This document shows, in pieces, positions 59,481 through 64,000 of a DNA stretch of 64,000 bases. The notes under the pieces were generated by a model. It searched no databases. It worked only from the letters and a program-made list of their open reading frames with translations, and was not told the DNA's origin. The DNA comes from a virus: positions 1 to 64,000 of the IMG/VR virus record IMGVR_UViG_3300048444_000173. One strand, written 5' to 3'. A program made the position numbers and the translations under genes. How positions within the stretch are numbered: position 1 is the stretch's first letter; each line of letters starts with the position of its first letter.

Positions 59481-60111
59481 TAAATTGCTCCGTTACTTGT
59501 TTGTCAATCTTGCGTCCAACTTTCGATGAAATAGTTTTTACAGTCCAGTAGCTTAACCCTAATGTTTCAGCCGCTTCCTTTAGGCTAGTATCATGTGCAT
59601 CACGAGAGTAGTAGATGAGTTGCTCTCGTTCAGGATATTGTCCGACTACTTGTTCTTCAATGCTAAGGTACATATCCGCCACTTCTGCTACGTCAATGCT
59701 CTGGAATGCGTCTGTTAAATCTTCTACCTGTGATTCATTAAAAGAGAACTCTTGTTCATGGCTATGTTCAGCAATACTGTAAAATAGAAAATGGAAATCA
59801 TCCTTGTCTTGGTCTGTGATATAATTCGGCTTACGATAACGAAATTGGTTAATGTATCTTGTCCGAACAATCGTGTAGAGATATGTTGTGAATGATGCCT
59901 TAAACTCAAATGATTGCTTAATGTATCGTGCTGCTGTTGACCAAACCTCTTGTGTAATATCGTCTATCTCTTCTTTGTCATGCTTTACGAGCTTATTTAG
60001 CCTTGCCTTAACCATTGGGTTGTAGCGTTTGTACAAAGCTGTAAAGGCGTGTTCATCTCCGTCTTTGTATGCTTGACAAAGCTCATTGGCTGTCATTTTG
60101 GTGTAATTCAT
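59446..60111 (-). CDS. Phage-encoded ECF-like sigma factor
   Basis: About 221 residues. Region 2 is clear: ELCQAYKDGDEHAFTALYKR, then DDITQEVWSTAARYI, then FTTYLYTIVRTRYINQFRYR. A linker of about 75 residues follows. Region 4 has REQLIYYSRDAHDTSLKEAA and ETLGLSYWTVKTISSKVGRK, with a helix-turn-helix. This is a two-domain ECF/group 4 layout. It probably redirects host RNA polymerase to a phage promoter class. ATG 60111 is chosen; 60096 or 60123 are alternatives. It is transcribed away from the polymerase-like gene at 60385. Confidence 0.8.
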   Translation of the reverse strand: MNYTKMTANELCQAYKDGDEHAFTALYKRYNPMVKARLNKLVKHDKEEIDDITQEVWSTAARYIKQSFEFKASFTTYLYTIVRTRYINQFRYRKPNYITDQDKDDFHFLFYSIAEHSHEQEFSFNESQVEDLTDAFQSIDVAEVADMYLSIEEQVVGQYPEREQLIYYSRDAHDTSLKEAAETLGLSYWTVKTISSKVGRKIDKQVTEQFNEQFRNHYQNY

Positions 60112-60126
60112 TTCATATATCATCCC

Positions 60127-60155
60127 GTTATAATTGGCTATGCTTACTATGACAA
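60127..60155 (-). promoter_or_regulatory. sigma70-like promoter of the sigma factor operon
   Basis: TTGTCA (60155-60150), 17 bp, TATAAC (60132-60127). The expected start near 60120 leaves almost no leader before ATG 60111. Confidence 0.6.
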
Positions 60156-60244
60156 TTTGGAATAAATATAGTTCAAAATTAGTAGTGTTATAATGTAACA
60201 AAATAGGGGTCATTTTCGAAATGCTCTAGCCCATGTGTGGCGTA

Positions 60245-60282
60245 GCCTGTAGCTCGATTTTCGCTCTTAGATCCGTTATAAT
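60245..60282 (+). promoter_or_regulatory. Shared element GCCTGTAGCTYGATT with a TATAAT box
   Basis: GCCTGTAGCTCGATT (60245-60259) ends 17 bp before a perfect TATAAT (60277-60282). The same 15-mer with one change is at 36829-36843 in the repeat tract. It stands where a -35 element would be but is not TTGACA-like, so it might mark an activator- or alternative sigma-dependent promoter. Confidence 0.4.
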
Positions 60283-60306
60283 GGGGGGATTTCTGCCATG
60301 ATTTCC

Positions 60307-60335
60307 TTGTTATAGTATTAGTAATGATCTATACT
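60307..60335 (+). promoter_or_regulatory. sigma70-like promoter of the polymerase-like gene
   Basis: TTGTTA (60307-60312), 17 bp, TATACT (60330-60335), 50 bp before ATG 60385, which has AGGAG upstream. Confidence 0.55.
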
Positions 60336-60384
60336 ACAGATATTATGTAATAGATTATGTCATAGACATTAGGAGTAAATAGTT

Positions 60385-61638
60385 ATGTCAGTAGAGTTAA
60401 TAATGGATAGTAGAGTACACAAGGATAGTGATTACCTAGTTAATCTTATCTATGATTCTGTCATAGGTTCTTTCAAGAATACTAGGACAAGAACAAGTAA
60501 GTCAAAAGTAAAGGGTTGTCTACAGTGTATTGTTAAAACATTACTCTACATGGACAAGGAAGGATACGGTTATGCTTCTGTTAGCCTAGATGAGTCTGAC
60601 TACACTGGTAAAGCAAAGATAAATGGTGAGGACAAAGATATTCTACCATCGTATTCTTACATGATTGACTTACTTCCACTCCTGCATGAGTTAAAATGGA
60701 TTAAGTATAAGAAACATGACCAACTAGATTATGCCGAATACTCTGCCAGAATTATGAACCATGGGTTTGACATAATTCCGTTAAAGGTTACTGACAGATG
60801 TTCTACCATTAGGCGAGGTAAGCGTTGGAAGCAACAACGTAAACGTAAGAAACATGTAAAAGATATTAAGCCAACATTATCGGTTATAGAAATTAGGGAC
60901 ATGAATAAGAACTTATTACCAGTACCAGATACAGAGGAGACAAGACAGTTGAAGAAAGATATGTTTGCATTAAATGACTGGATGAACAGTAACAAGGTTG
61001 TGCATCAAGGTGAACGCCTGTTTATTTGGCTTAAGCGTATCTACCAAATGGACTTTGAACAAGGTGGTCGATACTACTCTGAAAAAGGTACTGTGCAAAG
61101 CATTCCTAAGCAAGAACGATTCAATATTACTATTGCAGGTGAATCCATAAGTGAATTGGACTATGTTTCATGCCAATACCGAATCCTTGCTGATTTCAAT
61201 GCGGTAAATTTGGAACAAGGTTTTGACCCATACTTCATTCCAGAGCTTCCTCAAGTGAGCAGGAGTATGCTTAAAAAGTGTAGCGTTGTGATGCTTAACA
61301 CAAGTGGAAGAAAGTCTGCCTATGGTGCTGTCAGGAATGAATTAAAGCATTTAGGCGTAAAACCTAAGCAAGTATTTGACGCGCTAATTGATCACAACTG
61401 GTATGTTAAAGATTATGCGTTCAAACAAGTAGGAATGAAACTGCAAAAGATAGAGTCAGAGATATGTGGCATGGTGTTGGATATTTGTATGCGTGATAAT
61501 GTACCTGTGTTCCCTATCCACGACAGCTTCTTATGTCGAGCTAAGGACAAGGAATTATTGCATGAAATTATGTTGCAATCTTGGCGTAATGTGTTAGGAT
61601 TGAACATGAACTGTAAGATTAAGGAGGAAACACTATGA
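60385..61638 (+). CDS. Protein with a polymerase-like palm (PolA/single-subunit RNAP superfamily pattern)
   Basis: 417 residues. Three blocks match the palm of family A DNA polymerases and single-subunit RNA polymerases: motif A ISELDYVSCQYRILAD (D259), motif B RSMLKKCSVVMLNTSGRKSA (K297/K298), motif C VPVFPIHDSFLC (H379-D380). Before motif A, GGRYYSEKGTVQSIPKQERF resembles a conserved GRxY...IP..R block of polymerase-like proteins on plasmids and prophages. There is no exonuclease domain, and residues 1-200 are unlike known polymerases. Role (primase, accessory polymerase or RNA polymerase) is open. Confidence 0.65.
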   Translation: MSVELIMDSRVHKDSDYLVNLIYDSVIGSFKNTRTRTSKSKVKGCLQCIVKTLLYMDKEGYGYASVSLDESDYTGKAKINGEDKDILPSYSYMIDLLPLLHELKWIKYKKHDQLDYAEYSARIMNHGFDIIPLKVTDRCSTIRRGKRWKQQRKRKKHVKDIKPTLSVIEIRDMNKNLLPVPDTEETRQLKKDMFALNDWMNSNKVVHQGERLFIWLKRIYQMDFEQGGRYYSEKGTVQSIPKQERFNITIAGESISELDYVSCQYRILADFNAVNLEQGFDPYFIPELPQVSRSMLKKCSVVMLNTSGRKSAYGAVRNELKHLGVKPKQVFDALIDHNWYVKDYAFKQVGMKLQKIESEICGMVLDICMRDNVPVFPIHDSFLCRAKDKELLHEIMLQSWRNVLGLNMNCKIKEETL

Positions 61639-61886
61639 TTGACTTTACTGGTTACGACATGGACTTAATCATTGATCGGTATCAGTGTGCTGGAGAACAA
61701 CTAGACCGTGTTGAAGAAGCATGTGGTGATGAAGGAAAGATGTATGATCTTGCCTGTGAATTGGCTTGGGCAGAAGAATTGTTGTTTCAGCTTGAGATGG
61801 AGCTTATTGACGAAAAGGGTTATGAGCAAGACAGAGAATACCATACAATTAAGCAAGCATATGGTGATGTTATTATTAAGAAATGA
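61635..61886 (+). CDS. Acidic small protein, 83 residues
   Basis: GGAGGAAACACT precedes the ATG, which overlaps the polymerase-like stop. Helical and acidic (LDRVEEACGDEGKMYDLACE). Not recognised. Confidence 0.6.
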   Translation: MIDFTGYDMDLIIDRYQCAGEQLDRVEEACGDEGKMYDLACELAWAEELLFQLEMELIDEKGYEQDREYHTIKQAYGDVIIKK

Positions 61887-61895
61887 GGATTAGAC

Positions 61896-62096
61896 ATGAG
61901 TAACAAATCACTTGCTGTTCTCGACAATGCGATTCGGTCTAAGAAGTTCAGGAATAAACCCTATGTCATTATTCCTAAAGTAGAAGCTAAGGTCATATTA
62001 TCGACACAGGCTCAGCAAAAGGTTTTGTTGGAAGAACAACAAGCATACATTGAAGAATTAGAAATGAAACTCAGGACAATAGGAGAGTTACTATGA
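61896..62096 (+). CDS. Small protein, 66 residues
   Basis: Basic start (NAIRSKKFRNKPYVIIPKVE) then a coiled-coil end (VLLEEQQAYIEELEMKLRTI). GAGGATTAGAC precedes the ATG. Overlaps the next gene by ATGA. Confidence 0.6.
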   Translation: MSNKSLAVLDNAIRSKKFRNKPYVIIPKVEAKVILSTQAQQKVLLEEQQAYIEELEMKLRTIGELL

Positions 62097-62290
62097 CACA
62101 CCTAATCTTAGGCGCAATATCAGGCATAGTCATTTACTTCCTAATGCTATGCTTCATGTTCTGGCAAATACCACCAGACTTAGGTTCGCTGCAAGTTTAT
62201 GACAGAGTGTTTATTTTTATATTCGGCTTGATATTTGCTGTAGCAGGTGGTATGGTTGGATATGCAACTTTGAAAAATATGGAGGGATAA
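62093..62290 (+). CDS. Membrane protein, 65 residues
   Basis: Two transmembrane helices (LILGAISGIVIYFLMLCFMF and IFIFGLIFAVAGGMVGYATL) with GxxxG spacing. AGGAGAGTTACT precedes the ATG. Function unknown. Confidence 0.6.
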   Translation: MTHLILGAISGIVIYFLMLCFMFWQIPPDLGSLQVYDRVFIFIFGLIFAVAGGMVGYATLKNMEG

Positions 62291-62292
62291 TT

Positions 62293-63030
62293 ATGACTAA
62301 ACGAGAGAAGATTGAACAGGCAGTTGAGACATTACAAGGTAAATGGCCTGATGATTCTGTTGAAGGTGAGGATGTGTTACATCAATTCTACACTGGTAGA
62401 TATGTTGCAGGTGTCTGCGAATCAACAACAGTTGATATGATCTGCACTCGCAAGGAATTCGAACAAGTAGCTAAAGAACTAGGCTGGGTGAATGGCTGTA
62501 AGTGGGGCGTTGAATACCCGACTAATGGCGAGAAGCCTGAATTACCTGATGATGTTCAGGTGGCAATCAGGAATGAGAATGGAAGATGGCTCTCTTATGG
62601 CAATGAGGCCGATCAAGTTAAAAACTGGGAATGGGAACTAATTGAGTCATTTAAAATTATAGATAAACGTTATAAACCTGAATCGGAATCAAACTGGCAT
62701 TGTCGTGGTGAATACCCGCCCGTGGGAAGCAAAGCAAAACTAAATATAGATGAAAAGATGTGTGAAGTTGAAGTTATAGCATATCACGGTCATGGTGAAT
62801 GTATGAGAGCATGGGTTTACAATATAGGTCGTGGTTACAGAACGACACTTCCCGATAGCTTACGCCCAATCCAATCCGAGCAAGATAAATTCACCAATAA
62901 CCTCGCAGAGCATATCAAGGACGTTGGTGATTCAGTTAGTTTTGCCGTTGAGGGCTATGAGTTTGCGGCAAAAGAAGTGATTAAATTCTTTGAAGAAAAT
63001 GGATGGGAGAAACCTTATGAAAATCAATAA
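62293..63030 (+). CDS. Unknown 245-residue protein
   Basis: GGAGGGATAATT precedes the ATG. Begins MTKREKIEQAVETLQGKWPD. Trp-rich first half, then a second unit starting GEYPPVGSKAKLNIDEKMCE, VEVIAYHGHGECMRAWVY, a pattern of phage-borne DUF-type domains. The end overlaps the next gene by 14 nt. Function unknown. Confidence 0.65.
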   Translation: MTKREKIEQAVETLQGKWPDDSVEGEDVLHQFYTGRYVAGVCESTTVDMICTRKEFEQVAKELGWVNGCKWGVEYPTNGEKPELPDDVQVAIRNENGRWLSYGNEADQVKNWEWELIESFKIIDKRYKPESESNWHCRGEYPPVGSKAKLNIDEKMCEVEVIAYHGHGECMRAWVYNIGRGYRTTLPDSLRPIQSEQDKFTNNLAEHIKDVGDSVSFAVEGYEFAAKEVIKFFEENGWEKPYENQ

Positions 63031-63262
63031 TGCAGCTTTGTCAGCAATGCCTACACAGGTCAATGGTGGCGATTTATTTGGTGGACTGACTAAGCGTGAA
63101 CAAATTGCTATGGTGGCATTACAGGGTATTTTGTCTAGCCCATATTATGCTGACTTTTGTGACCAACCTAATTATGACCAAAAACCTAAAGCAGCAGCAA
63201 TTAGCGCAATTAAACACGCAGACGCTTTGCTAGAAGAATTGGACAAAACCAATGACGACTAA
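63017..63262 (+). CDS. Small protein, 81 residues
   Basis: ATG 63017 is preceded by GGGAGAAACCTT. Contains LTKREQIAMVALQGILSSPY, then AAAISAIKHADALLEELDKT; this TxRExxAxxALxGLL-AxxA.xxADALL pattern is widespread in small phage proteins. Function unknown. Confidence 0.65.
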   Translation: MKINNAALSAMPTQVNGGDLFGGLTKREQIAMVALQGILSSPYYADFCDQPNYDQKPKAAAISAIKHADALLEELDKTNDD

Positions 63263-63554
63263 ACTATGTACACCAGAACTCGCCAGCGGAGGGCAGCAAT
63301 ACCCTTGCGCCAATTGTGGATTACCGCCAACACCAGAAGGACATGATGGATGCTTGGGTACTTTGCAAGGTAACATTAAAAATTCTTGCTGTGGTCATGG
63401 TAATGATAACCAAGCCTACATTCAATACGATGGTGACGTGGGTGTTGGCGAAGATGACGGTTGGGGTAATAGTTGGATTGGTGGAGTTGAGGCAAGAATT
63501 GAGCAGAAACGATTAGTGGAGGAACGTGAAAATGGAAAAAGATATACTAGATGA
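63252..63554 (+). CDS. Cys-rich small protein
   Basis: 100 residues. YPCANCGLPPTPEGHDGCLG and KNSCCGHGNDNQAYIQYDGD give a zinc-type set of Cys and His. The CLG...SCCGHG combination is shared by many small phage proteins of unknown function. Overlaps the genes on both sides. Confidence 0.65.
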   Translation: MTTKLCTPELASGGQQYPCANCGLPPTPEGHDGCLGTLQGNIKNSCCGHGNDNQAYIQYDGDVGVGEDDGWGNSWIGGVEARIEQKRLVEERENGKRYTR

Positions 63555-63795
63555 GCTTAACATCCAACGGGAGAGAGCTTGTCACTATGACTCGGTTGAT
63601 CCTGAAGTCATTGATAGCGCCTACTTAGTAATAGAAGCCTGTCGTAAAAGAATTGACGACCTAACCTTTGACTTATCAGCGGCACATAGAGATATTAATG
63701 AACTTGAACGTGAATTATCACAAGCTATTGACATCATCGAGGATAGTGGTGTAGACTATGATGAAATTGTTAAGGCAAGAGAAATTGGAGGATGA
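63532..63795 (+). CDS. Coiled-coil small protein, 87 residues
   Basis: ATG 63532 has GTGGAGGAACGTGAAA upstream; the in-frame GTG at 63526 is too close to the ribosome site. Acidic helices with heptads (LSAAHRDINELERELSQAID). Function unknown. Confidence 0.6.
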   Translation: MEKDILDELNIQRERACHYDSVDPEVIDSAYLVIEACRKRIDDLTFDLSAAHRDINELERELSQAIDIIEDSGVDYDEIVKAREIGG

Positions 63796-63798
63796 ATT

Positions 63799-63960
63799 AT
63801 GAACGAAGAAATCTTCAACGAACATAACCGAGAATTAGAGCGAACCATCGCACGAATTGATTACCAGATTGCTATGCTAGAGAAAGAGCGTAATGACTTG
63901 AAGAAACTATTATGGCATAAAGATTCGGATACAGGTGAATGGACAAGAACTTCAACATAA
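63799..63960 (+). CDS. Coiled-coil small protein, 53 residues
   Basis: GGAGGATGAATT precedes ATG 63799, three bases after the preceding stop. Begins MNEEIFNEHNRELERTIARI, continues as a charged coiled coil and ends KDSDTGEWTRTST. Forty bases of non-coding sequence remain to the window edge. Confidence 0.6.
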   Translation: MNEEIFNEHNRELERTIARIDYQIAMLEKERNDLKKLLWHKDSDTGEWTRTST

Positions 63961-64000
63961 TCCTTTCAGGCAAGACTTAGGGCAAAAATACTCCCTTATC

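Overview
The window is a continuous stretch of a tailed, double-stranded DNA phage of siphovirus type infecting a Gram-negative host. The tail-tip protein resembles lambda J. The lysis cassette has a holin, an M15 peptidase and a nested Rz/Rz1 spanin pair, and several genes encode lipoproteins or periplasmic proteins; these need an outer membrane. Nearly all genes carry AGGAGG-type ribosome sites and overlap or touch. About ten promoters fit host sigma70 (TTGACA, 17 bp, TATnnT). The exact host cannot be read from the sequence; a moderately AT-rich gammaproteobacterium is a guess.

Layout. 1-7 kb (+): end of the tail tip/fibre module and lysis genes. 7.1-7.65 kb (-): small terminase. 7.7-24.7 kb (+): replication, recombination and nucleotide metabolism: T7-like primase-helicase, family B DNA polymerase, ssDNA-binding protein, 5'-3' exonuclease, endonuclease I-type resolvase, MazG-like hydrolase, phosphoesterase, ribonucleotide reductase NrdA/NrdB. 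24.8-34.3 kb (+): a dense run of small unknown genes with repeated terminator/promoter units. 34.4-36.6 kb (+): a Pif1/RecD-like helicase and a helix-turn-helix protein. 36.6-38.3 kb: a 1.7 kb AT-rich gene-free tract with three repeat families, the best origin candidate. 38.3-40.4 kb (+): tiny genes, several membrane-spanning. 40.6-53.9 kb (-): small genes, an RNA-repair group (polynucleotide kinase/phosphatase, Rnl1-type RNA ligase, macro domain, exonuclease) and dTMP/dNMP genes (ThyX, HAD nucleotidase, dNMP kinase). 54-55.6 kb (-): a tRNA-Arg(UCU), likely structured RNA and a DNA methyltransferase. 55.7-60.1 kb (-): endonuclease, large terminase, small genes, and an ECF-like sigma factor. 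60.4-64 kb (+): a protein with a polymerase-like palm, divergent from the sigma gene, then small genes.

Mobile DNA is a strong theme. Two ORF-less group I introns interrupt catalytic codons: the radical-site Cys codon of nrdA and the Walker A codon after GRG in terL. Splicing restores both reading frames exactly. Six free-standing endonuclease-like genes are scattered through the window, three of them paralogues with zinc-ribbon repeats and a GIY-YIG-like (T5orf172-type) end. Two of the six lie close to the intron-bearing genes.

The least explained parts are the 36.6-38.3 kb repeat tract with the adjacent helix-turn-helix protein, the polymerase-like protein facing a phage sigma factor, a four-way-junction RNA fold before the holin, and the duplicated terminator-promoter units.
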